Source: Trabulsiella guamensis ATCC 49490 (GTDB lineage: Bacteria; Pseudomonadota; Gammaproteobacteria; Enterobacterales; Enterobacteriaceae). Taken from it: a stretch of 62,344 nucleotides of DNA. The notes below the pieces were generated by a model. The model saw only the letters and a list, made by a program, of their open reading frames with translations. It was not told where the DNA came from and ran no database searches. The translations under genes were made by a program, and so were the position numbers. Location: NCBI RefSeq assembly GCF_000734965.1, contig NZ_JMTB01000099.1:1-62344 (forward strand), given 5' to 3'. Below, in pieces: positions 36,497 through 44,815 of the stretch; position 1 is the first letter of the stretch, and the number at the start of each line of letters is the position of its first letter.

Positions 36497-37564
36497 TTAA
36501 CCCTGCGGGGCGGCGGTTCCCTGAGAAACGGCCTGTTTCTCTTCATGGCGGCGGAGCAGGATGACTTTGTTCTGCAGGCGTTGCTGGAACTGATCAACCA
36601 CCACGGCGGTGACGATAACCACGCCTTTGATGACCATCTGCCAGAAATCGCTGACGCCCATCATCACCATGCCGTCGGCGAGGAAGACGATGACAAAAGC
36701 ACCGATGATCGAGCCGGAGACGCGACCACGCCCACCGGCCAGCGCGGTGCCGCCGAGCACGGTGGCGCCGATGGCGTCCATCTCAAACATGTTGCCGGTC
36801 ATCGGGTGGGCGGTCTGCAATTGCGAGGCGACAATCAGCCCGACCAGCGCTGCGCAGAGGCCGGAGAAGGCGTAGACAAAAATCTTCACTTTGACGCCCG
36901 GCACACCCGCCAGACGCGCGGCAGATTCGTTACCGCCGATGGCGTAGATGTAGCGGCCGAGTGGAGTTTTGGTCGTGATCCAGTAGCCGAGCAGCAGAAA
37001 GCCAACCATCAGCCAGATGGGAATGTAGATGCCAAGCAGCGTACCGGAACCGAGAATCGCGAAGCCGGTATTGCCCAGCGCATCCATGCCGTTAAGGTTC
37101 GGGTAGGTACTGCCGTCATTGAACAACAGCGCCACGCCACGCGCGACGTACATCATGCCGAGGGTACAGATAAACGGTGCCACGCCGAAGCGGGTGATGA
37201 CGGTGCCGTTAATAAAGCCGACAATGATGCCAAACACCGCGACGCACAGAATCACTTCCGGGACATTGAAGAAGATGATGTTGTCGCCCCAGATGGGCAT
37301 ACCGTTGGTCAGCAGCGCCCCGGCGACCATGCCGCAGATCCCGGCGACGGCACCGACGGAAAGGTCAATGCCGCCGGTGAGGATCACGAGCGTCATGCCA
37401 ATCGCCAGCAGGCCAGTAATGGCGACGTGCTGGGTCATGATCAACAGGTTAGAGGTGGTCAGGAAATTCGGTACCATCACGCTGAAGACGGCGATAACCA
37501 GCAGCAGAGCGATAAACGTTCTGGCCTTCAGCAGGTACATATAAAGCATATATTTCTGATTCAT
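36497..37564 (-). CDS. Ribose-type ABC transporter permease (RbsC-like)
   Basis: A 355-residue permease of the BPD_transp_2 family with about ten membrane segments: IALLLVIAVFSVMVPNFLT, ILTGGIDLSVGAVAGICGM, YAIGGNESAARLAGVPGVKVK and GTALAGGRGRVSGSIIGAF. These are the RbsC hallmarks. It forms the channel for a pentose, polyol or autoinducer-like ligand. It follows the ATPase gene by 17 bases. Confidence 0.88.
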   Translation of the reverse strand: MNQKYMLYMYLLKARTFIALLLVIAVFSVMVPNFLTTSNLLIMTQHVAITGLLAIGMTLVILTGGIDLSVGAVAGICGMVAGALLTNGMPIWGDNIIFFNVPEVILCVAVFGIIVGFINGTVITRFGVAPFICTLGMMYVARGVALLFNDGSTYPNLNGMDALGNTGFAILGSGTLLGIYIPIWLMVGFLLLGYWITTKTPLGRYIYAIGGNESAARLAGVPGVKVKIFVYAFSGLCAALVGLIVASQLQTAHPMTGNMFEMDAIGATVLGGTALAGGRGRVSGSIIGAFVIVFLADGMVMMGVSDFWQMVIKGVVIVTAVVVDQFQQRLQNKVILLRRHEEKQAVSQGTAAPQG

Positions 37565-37581
37565 GATCGATTCCAGCCTGA

Positions 37582-39126
37582 TTAATCTTGTGGGGTTGAT
37601 GCGGCAATCAATTTTTCCCGGGTGACTTCATGACGCGGCAAATCGGCGGTGATCCGACCGTCGGCCATCACCAGAATACGGTCTGCCAGCGCCATCACTT
37701 CATCCAGCTCGGATGAAGAGAACATCACCGCCAGCCCCTGTTGCGCCATTTTGCCGATCAGGTGATAGACATCGGTTTTAGCGCCCACGTCGATACCCCG
37801 CGTTGGCTCATCGAGAAACACCACCTGCGGCTGCGTCATCAGCGCTTTCCCCAGCACCACTTTTTGCTGGTTGCCCCCACTGAGCGAGGTGATCGGCAGT
37901 TCCGGATCACTGACTTTGATCGCCAGTTGCTGGATCATCTCCTTCACGCTGGCGCGCTCCTTGTGGGGGTTGAGCCATTTCCAGGCCCGGCGAAAACCCT
38001 GCAGACTGAAATCGGAGAGCGTCATGTTGGACTGAATTGACATCATCTGGATCACGCCTTCACCCTGACGATCTTCCGGCACCAGCGCCAGCCCATGCTT
38101 CAGGCGGGTCTGAAACGGGGCTTTGTCGAGACACAGGCCGTTCAGGTGGACGCTGCCCTGCTGGCAGGGCATCAGCCCCACCAGTCCTTTAAACAGTTCG
38201 GTGCGCCCGGCACCCAGCAGACCGTAAATGCCGATCACTTCGCCCTTTTTCAGGCTGAAGCTGACGTCATTGAGCTTGTAGCCGCCACTCTGGTGCAGCG
38301 CCGTCAGGCCGCTGACGTTGAGAACGGTTTCGCCCTGCGGCGCGGGCTGATAATCAAAATGTTTTTTCTTGTCTCCGACCATCTGTTCGATGATCCACGG
38401 AATGCTGGCCTCGCTGACCTTGCGTTCGCTGATGAAACGCCCGTCACGGAAAATGGTGATGTGATCGCCAATTTCCATCAGCTCTTCCAGCCGGTGGGAA
38501 ATATAAATAATGGTCACGCCGCGGCGTTTGAGCTGTTCAATGACGTTAAACAGCACTTTAACTTCCGACTGGCTGAGCGCCGAGGTCGGTTCATCCATGA
38601 TCAACACGCGGGTATCTTTAGAGAGCGCACGGGCAATCTCCACCAGTTGCTGGTGACCGATGCCTAACTCTTCGAGCGGCGTATAAGGGTCGACATCCAG
38701 CTCAAGGCGATCGAGCAGCGCTTTCGTCAGCTCGTACTGGTATTTTTCGTTGATTTTTCCGTGCTGAAAGAACTCGTTAGCGATAAAAATGTTATCCATC
38801 ACGTTCATGTTCGGGAACAGGTTCAGTTCCTGAAAAATAATGCTGATGCCATTTTTTTCCGCCTGATGGGTGGAATTAAACGAGACCGGTTTCCCCTCCA
38901 GCAACATTTCGCCGGAAGAGGGCGATTCCACTCCCGCCAGCATTTTCATCATGGTGGATTTACCAGCGCCGTTTTCGCCAATCAGGACGTTCACTTTATT
39001 GCGATAGACCCGATAGTCCACGTTATCCAGCGCGATAACGCCTGGATAAATGCGGGACAGCGCACGTGTTTCGATGATCACATCGGGTTCGGCAACCGGT
39101 GAGGTAACGGGCTCTTGCTGTGACAT
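37582..39126 (-). CDS. Ribose-type ABC transporter ATP-binding protein (RbsA/MglA-like, duplicated)
   Basis: A 514-residue tandem ABC ATPase. Domain 1 has Walker A GENGAGKST, a signature near IGHQQLVEIARALS and Walker B VLIMDEPTSAL. Domain 2 has a degenerate P-loop GLLGAGRTEL, LSGGNQQKVVLGKAL and VVFLDEPTRGIDVGAK, the usual RbsA pattern. The start at 39126 follows the DUF2291 stop by one base, so coupling is tight. Confidence 0.9.
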   Translation of the reverse strand: MSQQEPVTSPVAEPDVIIETRALSRIYPGVIALDNVDYRVYRNKVNVLIGENGAGKSTMMKMLAGVESPSSGEMLLEGKPVSFNSTHQAEKNGISIIFQELNLFPNMNVMDNIFIANEFFQHGKINEKYQYELTKALLDRLELDVDPYTPLEELGIGHQQLVEIARALSKDTRVLIMDEPTSALSQSEVKVLFNVIEQLKRRGVTIIYISHRLEELMEIGDHITIFRDGRFISERKVSEASIPWIIEQMVGDKKKHFDYQPAPQGETVLNVSGLTALHQSGGYKLNDVSFSLKKGEVIGIYGLLGAGRTELFKGLVGLMPCQQGSVHLNGLCLDKAPFQTRLKHGLALVPEDRQGEGVIQMMSIQSNMTLSDFSLQGFRRAWKWLNPHKERASVKEMIQQLAIKVSDPELPITSLSGGNQQKVVLGKALMTQPQVVFLDEPTRGIDVGAKTDVYHLIGKMAQQGLAVMFSSSELDEVMALADRILVMADGRITADLPRHEVTREKLIAASTPQD

Positions 39127-39127
39127 C

Positions 39128-39748
39128 TTACTGCCCCCCTGCGCGGACGATTTTCGCGGGTGTAACATCGGGCAGGGTGTCAGGAACATCCCAGGCCGAG
39201 AACACGCCATACACTTCCGCCTGCTCGCCAGTTTTTAACGGCGTCGCCTGGATCATTTTCACCGCCTGGTCGTTAATTGCCCGACCATAATCGCCGTACA
39301 GCACCTGATCGTTAAAATCGCCATAGCTGAGGCCTTTGTAGCCGTCGCGCAATTGCGTACCGCGGATCGTCGGGCCGATTTGCACCACCACGTCGTTACC
39401 GCTGGTATCTTTTATGGTCATTTTGCCGCTACGTGAGGCGGTATCGATTTTTTCTACCGGTCCGGTAACCTTCACATAGAAAATACACGGGTTTTCATCC
39501 TGCGCGCGGTAGCCCAGGGTTTTACAGGCGGTATCAATATCTTTGGCAGCATGCAGGGCGGTCAGCAGTTCACCCGCAGGGCGCGCCAGTTGCACCACTT
39601 GCGGTACCAGTTTTTCCTGCCAGGTTTTTGCCGCTTCAGCCATGTGCGGGTTCGGCGGCGTTTTCAGGTCGGCGAGCTCTTTTTCAGACACGATCCGACA
39701 GCCTCCGAGCGCAATGATGGCCAGCGCCAGCCAGGCTTTTCTGTACAT
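39128..39748 (-). CDS. DUF2291 lipoprotein of a sugar ABC operon
   Basis: A 206-residue lipoprotein with signal MYRKAWLALAIIALGGC and lipidated Cys17. The body matches the DUF2291 family, with the features KTWQEKLVPQVVQLA, PCIFYVKVTGPVEKID and VVQIGPTIRGTQLRDGYKGLSYGDFNDQ. DUF2291 genes recur between a binding-protein and an ATPase gene of ribose-type importers. The family is small and has no known biochemical role, so a part in ligand capture or transporter assembly at the periplasmic side is only inference. The ATG at 39748 has a GGAGAG site. Confidence 0.82.
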   Translation of the reverse strand: MYRKAWLALAIIALGGCRIVSEKELADLKTPPNPHMAEAAKTWQEKLVPQVVQLARPAGELLTALHAAKDIDTACKTLGYRAQDENPCIFYVKVTGPVEKIDTASRSGKMTIKDTSGNDVVVQIGPTIRGTQLRDGYKGLSYGDFNDQVLYGDYGRAINDQAVKMIQATPLKTGEQAEVYGVFSAWDVPDTLPDVTPAKIVRAGGQ

Positions 39749-39794
39749 AACTCTCTCCTCTGCGCCCCCGAAGCGGGGGCGCGACAACCCGAAC

Positions 39795-40730
39795 TCAGGA
39801 CTTGATATTGAAATCCTGTACTTTGTCTGCGTTGTCCTTTTCAATCAGGACGCCGCGGAACATCACGCGTTGTTTTTCCGGGGTTTTCCCGTTTTGCAGG
39901 TAGTTATCGAGATCAGTCACCCCTTGCGCTGCGATGGCCTGCGCCTGCAGCATCACGGTGGCCTGGAGCGTGCCGGCTTTCACCGCATCGCGCTCGTCGT
40001 TGCTGCCGTCAATACCGACCACCACCACGTCGTTACGGTTCGCCGCTTTCAGCGCCGCAATCGCGCCCAGCGCAACCGGACCGTTGCCGCAGATCACGCC
40101 TTTCACGTCAGGGTGCGCCTGCAGAATACTGTCCATGATGCGTTTGCCGTCGATCAACGTGCCTTTGGCATCCTGACGGGCAATGCTGACCATATCCGGG
40201 TACTGGTCGATGACCTGGTGGAACGATTTGGAACGGGTGACGCAGTTGTTATCTGCGAGGTTACAGGTCAGCTCTGCGTATTTGCCTTTTTCGCCCATTT
40301 TCTCAACGAACACGTTGGCGACTTCGGAACCAGCCTGGAAGTTGTTGTGGGTGATCTGCACCAGCGCCACGTCATCGACCGGAATTTCACGGTTAATCAG
40401 GACTACCGGAATGCCGGCGTCTTTGGCCTTTTTAACCGCAGCGACGCTGGCGGTGGAATCGGCGTTATCGAGGATGATCCCCTGAACTTTTTTACCAATA
40501 GCGGTATCAATCAGTTCGTTCTGTTTTTTAACGTCCTCACCGTGAGAAAGAATGGTGGTGGAATACCCCAGTTCCTTCGCTTTTTCACTGGCGCCTTTCG
40601 CCTCGGAGGCGTAGTACGGGTTATCCAGTGAGTTCACGAGGATCATAATCGTGCCTTTCTCTGCGGCCTGGGCAGACAGAGAAAAAGCAGTCAGGGTAGC
40701 AACGGTTAACAGCGATAAACGTAATTTCAT
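39795..40730 (-). CDS. Sugar/polyol-binding periplasmic protein (RbsB-like)
   Basis: A 311-residue periplasmic binding protein of the Peripla_BP_4 family. The signal peptide is MKLRLSLLTVATLTAFSLSAQA. Family strands and ligand loops are seen in IMILVNSLDNPYYASEAKGA, GIILDNADSTASVAAV, IPVVLINREIPVDD, VKGVICGNGPVALGAIAAL and VVVGIDGSNDERDAVKAG. NREI and the acidic residues near GIDGSND are like those of ribose-, allose- and polyol-binding members. The exact ligand is unknown. Confidence 0.87.
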   Translation of the reverse strand: MKLRLSLLTVATLTAFSLSAQAAEKGTIMILVNSLDNPYYASEAKGASEKAKELGYSTTILSHGEDVKKQNELIDTAIGKKVQGIILDNADSTASVAAVKKAKDAGIPVVLINREIPVDDVALVQITHNNFQAGSEVANVFVEKMGEKGKYAELTCNLADNNCVTRSKSFHQVIDQYPDMVSIARQDAKGTLIDGKRIMDSILQAHPDVKGVICGNGPVALGAIAALKAANRNDVVVVGIDGSNDERDAVKAGTLQATVMLQAQAIAAQGVTDLDNYLQNGKTPEKQRVMFRGVLIEKDNADKVQDFNIKS

Positions 40731-40813
40731 GACAATGTTCTCTCTATATAGTTATTGTCGGGTACGGTTGAAACAACGTAAGGCTTTAATTCTGTTCAGT
40801 TTCTGTAGATGGC

Positions 40814-42328
40814 TTAATGGGTTGGCTTCCATAGCGTGCGTTCCACGGCATCCCGCCAGCCTTGCCACCGGGTCTGCAATCGCTGATGGCGTTCGGCATC
40901 CGGGTGGAATTCACTGTGCAGTGCAAGAAACGCTTTCATCTCCTGCACGGACACCTGGGTCAGCGCTTTTCGCGCCAGTAACGCTGCGCCGATTGCCGAC
41001 AGCTCCGGTACATCGCTGCGCATTACCGGGCAACCGAGCAAATCGGCCTGATACTGCATTAACCAGTCATTTTTCGTCGGGCCACCGTCAACCATCAGCG
41101 CGGTGAGGGTAAAGTCGCTGTGCTGGCGCATCGCCATCACCACATCAGCAATCTGATAGGTGATCGATTCCAGTGCGGCACGGATCAGGTGCGCACGTTT
41201 CACGCCGCGGTTGAGCCCGCAAATCACGCCGCGCGCCTGCGGATCCCACCAGGGCGCGCCGAGCCCCGTCAGCGCCGGAACGAAATAGACGCCGAGCGTT
41301 GATTCCACCGAGGCGGGCAGGGTGTTGAGTTCATGAGTAAGTTCTTTCTCTGACAGCTCGCTCAGCCCGGTGCTGTCGGCCATCCACGCCACGGCATCGC
41401 CGGTGTGTGGAATATTACCTTCCAGCCCGTAAACCAGCCGTTCGCCGTCGTGCCAGGCGATAGTGGTGGCTAAAGCGTCGATATTGCACTGGGCGGTGCT
41501 GACGGGCGCCATGACCGACGATCCCGTGCCATAAGTGGCTTTAACGCAGCCCAATTCACCCAGCGCGTGGCCGAACAACGCTGCGTGAGAGTCACCCACC
41601 ATCGACATCACCGGGATGCCGTCAGGAATGGCCGGTAAGCCACGGGTATAACCGAACAGGCCGCTGGAAGGTTTAATTTCCGGCAGGGCGTTACGCGGAA
41701 TGCGGAATACTTTCAGCATCTCGTCATCCCACTGTCCGGTTTGCAGATTGAGCAACTGGGTGCGCGAGGCGTTGGAGAAATCACAACTGAACTGCGCGCC
41801 GCCGGTCAGATTCCACAGCAACCAGCTGTCGATGGTACCGAGACAGATCTCGCCGTCCTCCGCCAGCTGCTGCCCGTCAGGCACCGATTCCAGCAACCAG
41901 CGCATTTTGGAGGCGGAAAACATCGGTGAGACGGGCAGACCAGTGACGGCTTTGATCTGCTGCTCCAGGTTGTCGCGACACAACGCCTCGCAAAAACCTG
42001 CACCACGCGTGCACTGCCAGGTAATGGCCGCATTCAGCGGTTTTCCACTGCTGCGATACCAGCCGATGGCAGTTTCCCGCTGATTGCTGATCGCCAGGGC
42101 GGCAACATTCTCCGCTCCGACCTGCGCGACCGCTTGTGCAAGCACCTGCAGCGAAGCGCTGACCAGCATTTCACCGGATTGCTCGACCCATCCTTCGCGT
42201 GGCGTCTGGATAGCGAGCGGTTGAGAAAAACGGGCGACAACGTTGCCGCGGCCATCAAGCGCGACGGCTTTGGCATTGGTTGTCCCTTCGTCCAGCGCAA
42301 TAATGATCTCTTTTGTGGCTGTGAACAT
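40814..42328 (-). CDS. FGGY-family carbohydrate kinase (GlpK-like)
   Basis: A 504-residue FGGY kinase. Phosphate-1 motif ALDEGTTNAKAVALD, ISNQRETAIGW, WQCTRGAGFCEAL, ATP-site YGTGSS and the C-terminal MVDGGPTKNDWLMQYQADLLG are present. The overall pattern is closest to glycerol kinases, but the genes around it (two SDRs, ribose-type importer, transketolase) favour a ketose or polyol substrate. It is the first gene of the seven-gene operon, with AGGAG before ATG 42328. The GAATA-TA-TATTC dyad lies about 100 bases upstream. Confidence 0.87.
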   Translation of the reverse strand: MFTATKEIIIALDEGTTNAKAVALDGRGNVVARFSQPLAIQTPREGWVEQSGEMLVSASLQVLAQAVAQVGAENVAALAISNQRETAIGWYRSSGKPLNAAITWQCTRGAGFCEALCRDNLEQQIKAVTGLPVSPMFSASKMRWLLESVPDGQQLAEDGEICLGTIDSWLLWNLTGGAQFSCDFSNASRTQLLNLQTGQWDDEMLKVFRIPRNALPEIKPSSGLFGYTRGLPAIPDGIPVMSMVGDSHAALFGHALGELGCVKATYGTGSSVMAPVSTAQCNIDALATTIAWHDGERLVYGLEGNIPHTGDAVAWMADSTGLSELSEKELTHELNTLPASVESTLGVYFVPALTGLGAPWWDPQARGVICGLNRGVKRAHLIRAALESITYQIADVVMAMRQHSDFTLTALMVDGGPTKNDWLMQYQADLLGCPVMRSDVPELSAIGAALLARKALTQVSVQEMKAFLALHSEFHPDAERHQRLQTRWQGWRDAVERTLWKPTH

Positions 42329-42669
42329 GGTTTTTCTCCTGCGTCACACTCCGGCCTGCCCCTGGTGGTGGCATCGCGTTTCTGTCAGGCTTCGGTGTGA
42401 CATTTCGTTATCACTTTTGCAATCACTGAATATATATTCGGTGTTGATTATTTATTTAATACCTTAGCCAGATTCATACGGGCGAGCCACAGGCAAAATC
42501 ATCATTTGTGCTGATAATCACATTTATCATCACAAAGAAAAGGTAAGCACCAGGAAAAACATGAAGAAAAACTGTCTTGTAACTTATTGAAAAATCGTTG
42601 CTTTATGGATTCCGCCTTTGCGCTTTTTTTGAGCACACAAAGGCGGGAGAATAAGACGGGGAGTGAAAA
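42329..42669. other. Promoter region of the polyol operon
   Basis: The region holds the leader of the kinase transcript. An imperfect 16-base inverted repeat (42343-42358 with 42386-42401, four mismatches) could form a stem just upstream of the kinase ribosome site. The operator-like dyad is at 42427. The part beyond 42450 is AT-rich and ends at the SorC-type regulator stop; an inverted repeat of 9 bases (42612-42620 and 42638-42646) with a 17-base loop is a weak terminator candidate for the regulator. Confidence 0.5.
42427..42440. promoter_or_regulatory. Putative SorC-type operator 1 (before the kinase operon)
   Basis: TGAATATATATTCG lies in the longer dyad CAC-TGAATATATATTCG-GTG, which is symmetric except for one pair. 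Its 13-base core recurs before the transketolase genes at 43789. The shared palindrome in both promoter regions, with a SorC-family regulator gene between them, supports the call. Confidence 0.65.
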
Positions 42670-43620
42670 TCAGGATTTCATCAGCTCTCTGGCGGTCGGA
42701 TAATCGGTGATTAAAACATCAATATAGCCCCCCGTGAGCGCCCCTTTGATAGCGCCAACCTTATCAATGCCACCCGCCAGGGCGATAACATTTGGGCATT
42801 TTTTAATCGTTTCCAGCGCCATGCCGATGACCGGATCTTCATCATCCGTTAACACCGCGTTACCTTGCTTGTCGTAGTAGTGCAGGCAGATGTCACCCAC
42901 CGCGCCGCGTTCCGCCAGTACATGCAGCATCTCTTCGCCGTAATAGTTTCCTGACGTTTTCAGCAGTTGCGACGGTTCGAGAATGCCGATACCGACGATG
43001 GCAATATCAACTTCATCAAAACGGGCAATCACATCGGCCACATCTTTGCTGGCGATCAGCCGGTTTTTCTCCTGCACTGACCCTTCAATGCTCTGCGACG
43101 GGAGCAGCCAGGCGTTGCAGTTCAGTTGCTGGGCGAGGGTTTGCGTCAGAATCGTCGCCTGCACGTTGCCGTTCGGGCCGACACCACCAAGTAACTGGAT
43201 CACGCCGCCCGCTTTGAGATTCTGCGTGTGGACTTCATCCACCATCGCGCGAATGGTAGAACTCCATGACGAGACGCCAACCAGATCTTTTGGCCGCAAA
43301 CGGGTTTCCAGATAGTGCGCCGCCGCGGAGCCAATAGCACGCTTGAGGGTGTGATCGGTTGCGTCCTCTTCGGTATCGACCACCACGGCCTGTTTGATGC
43401 CAAAACGATCTTCAATCCCTTTTTCCAGGTTAAGAAAAATATTGGACGGCTGAACTACACTGATTTTCACCACGCCTTCTTTCTGGCAGCGGGTGATCGC
43501 CCGGGAGACAAATGACTGAGAAAGCGAGAGAAGTTGAGCGATATCGGACTGTTTGCGTCCTTCCAGATAGTAAAGGGTAGCGATTTTCACCAATAGCCGT
43601 TGTTCATCCTGCTTAGCCAT
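42670..43620 (-). CDS. SorC/DeoR-family sugar-binding transcriptional regulator
   Basis: A 316-residue SorC-family regulator. The N-terminal helix-turn-helix (KQSDIAQLLSLSQSFVSRAITRCQ-like, residues about 24-46) is followed by the sugar-phosphate-binding domain with the family segments DLVGVSSWSSTIRAMVD, LLGGVGPNGNVQA, AIVGIGIL and IALAGGIDKVGAIKGAL. I start at ATG 43620 (MAKQDEQRL), which has a GGGGAT site; in-frame ATGs further up lack one. It stands between the two transcripts it probably controls and should respond to a phosphorylated intermediate. EryD-type and SorC-type proteins are the nearest named relatives. Confidence 0.87.
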   Translation of the reverse strand: MAKQDEQRLLVKIATLYYLEGRKQSDIAQLLSLSQSFVSRAITRCQKEGVVKISVVQPSNIFLNLEKGIEDRFGIKQAVVVDTEEDATDHTLKRAIGSAAAHYLETRLRPKDLVGVSSWSSTIRAMVDEVHTQNLKAGGVIQLLGGVGPNGNVQATILTQTLAQQLNCNAWLLPSQSIEGSVQEKNRLIASKDVADVIARFDEVDIAIVGIGILEPSQLLKTSGNYYGEEMLHVLAERGAVGDICLHYYDKQGNAVLTDDEDPVIGMALETIKKCPNVIALAGGIDKVGAIKGALTGGYIDVLITDYPTARELMKS

Positions 43621-43788
43621 GTAGATCCCCAGAGAGTCGTTAACTGCAGCCATTATGTTTGAGCCCATCACGTTACGCGACAAAAAAGCACGCTTAAGTG
43701 TGATGCAACGCAAATTTTCACCAATCCTCTAAAACAGCTATGGACAATTTCTCAACAGTGATACCATAATTGAATAAAGAATCATTTG

Positions 43789-43802
43789 TGAATATATATT
43801 CA
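43789..43802. promoter_or_regulatory. Putative SorC-type operator 2 (transketolase side)
   Basis: TGAATATATATTCA is a perfect 14-base palindrome and shares 13 bases with the site at 42427. It is 183 bases before the first transketolase gene and 168 bases before the regulator start, so it could serve both. Confidence 0.65.
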
Positions 43803-43942
43803 AGGTGGTTCAGGGTCAACAGAAAATACGCCGGGTACTGCGGTGCCGGGTGGGGAGGAGGCAGAATGTACCTGAATACGTTCCAACGGCGTCAGTCCTG
43901 TCGTGCGTTGTCGGGGGATTTCTGGTTTTTTTAGTCCCTGCT

Positions 43943-43956
43943 GGAATAAATATTCC
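43943..43956. promoter_or_regulatory. Putative SorC-type operator 3 (close to the transketolase start)
   Basis: GGAATAAATATTCC has the same form GAATA-N2-TATTC as the two other sites, with a different two-base centre. It is 28 bases upstream of the transketolase start, where a bound protein would block transcription. Confidence 0.5.
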
Positions 43957-43984
43957 ATATTGAAATTAAATTCAGAGGTATTAA

Positions 43985-44815
43985 ATGAATCCCTATAACT
44001 ATGATATTGAAGCGCTGGAGCGCAAAGCACGTGCCGTACGGCGGCACATCGTCAGGTTGAATGCCAACAGCCCGGCAGGCGGTCACACCGGGGCGGATCT
44101 GTCGCAGGTTGAACTGCTGACCGCGCTCTATTTTCGCATTCTGAATGTCGCGCCTGACCGCACTGAAGATAGCGAGCGGGATATTTACATCCAGTCAAAA
44201 GGGCATGCGGTGGGGTGCTACTACTGTGTACTGGCCGAGGCGGGTTTTTTCCCGGTCGACTGGCTGGCAACCTATCAGCATGCTGATTCTCATCTTCCTG
44301 GCCACCCGGTACGGCAAAAAACACCAGGCATTGAACTCAATACCGGCGCATTAGGTCACGGTCTGCCGGTAGCGGTCGGGCTGGCGCTGGCGGCAAAACG
44401 CGACAACAGCCGTCGCCGCATTTTCCTCATTACCGGCGACGGTGAGCTTGCCGAGGGTAGCAACTGGGAAGCGGCGCTGGCGGCGGCGCATTACGGCCTG
44501 GATAACATCGTCATCATCAACGACAAGAACAATCTCCAGCTGGCCGGTGCCACACGCGACATCATGAACACTGATCCGCTGGCAGACAAATGGCGCGCTT
44601 TTGGCATGCAGGTGACCGAATGCCAGGGCAACGATATGGCCTCCGTGGTGGCGGCGCTTGAAGGGCTGAAGCAGGAAGGGAAACCGAACGTGATTATCGC
44701 CAATACCACCAAAGGTGCAGGCATTTCCTTTATCCAGGGGCGCCCTGAGTGGCACCACAGGGTACCGAAAGGTGATGAGATTGAGCTGGCTCTGGAGGAA
44801 CTGAAAGATGAGTAA
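43985..44815 (+). CDS. Transketolase, N-terminal subunit
   Basis: A 276-residue thiamine-diphosphate-binding half of a split transketolase. SKGHAVGCYYCVLAEAG, LNTGALGHGLPVAVGLALAAK and the ThDP motif GDGELAEGSNWEAALAAAHYGLDNIVIINDKNN (first 20: GDGELAEGSNWEAALAAAHY) are the family marks. It transfers two-carbon ketol units between sugar phosphates. Its start has AGAGG. It overlaps the C-terminal subunit gene by eight bases, so the two chains are made together. It probably feeds the product of the polyol operon into the pentose phosphate pathway. Confidence 0.9.
   Translation: MNPYNYDIEALERKARAVRRHIVRLNANSPAGGHTGADLSQVELLTALYFRILNVAPDRTEDSERDIYIQSKGHAVGCYYCVLAEAGFFPVDWLATYQHADSHLPGHPVRQKTPGIELNTGALGHGLPVAVGLALAAKRDNSRRRIFLITGDGELAEGSNWEAALAAAHYGLDNIVIINDKNNLQLAGATRDIMNTDPLADKWRAFGMQVTECQGNDMASVVAALEGLKQEGKPNVIIANTTKGAGISFIQGRPEWHHRVPKGDEIELALEELKDE

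Larger units (their letters stand above)
43621..43984. other. Divergent promoter region between the SorC-type regulator and the transketolase genes
   Basis: This 364-base gap contains two operator-like dyads (43789 and 43943) and AT-rich stretches that may hold promoters in both directions. A GC-rich segment at 43830-43870 has two GCCGGGT units resembling fragments of a REP element, but no complete REP hairpin. No coding frame in it looks real. Confidence 0.55.

Noticed and set aside
36485-37585. 366-codon plus-strand frame across the RbsC-like permease gene
   Set aside because: Its Asp/His/Glu-rich product is typical of antisense translation of a hydrophobic membrane protein gene. The minus strand has the coherent operon.
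39543-40631. 362-codon plus-strand frame across the DUF2291 and binding-protein genes
   Set aside because: It spans two real minus-strand genes and the gap between them, and has no domain content.
42386-42420. TGTGA...TCAC elements upstream of the kinase as a CRP site
   Set aside because: The half-sites are ten bases apart rather than six, so they do not fit the CRP dyad.
42612-42646. Inverted repeat CCGCCTTTG / CAAAGGCGG as a terminator for the SorC-type gene
   Set aside because: The 17-base loop and the lack of a T-run after the stem on the minus strand make it too weak to list as a terminator.
43830-43870. Two GCCGGGT units as a REP element
   Set aside because: Both units are in the same orientation and no complementary arm pairs with them.
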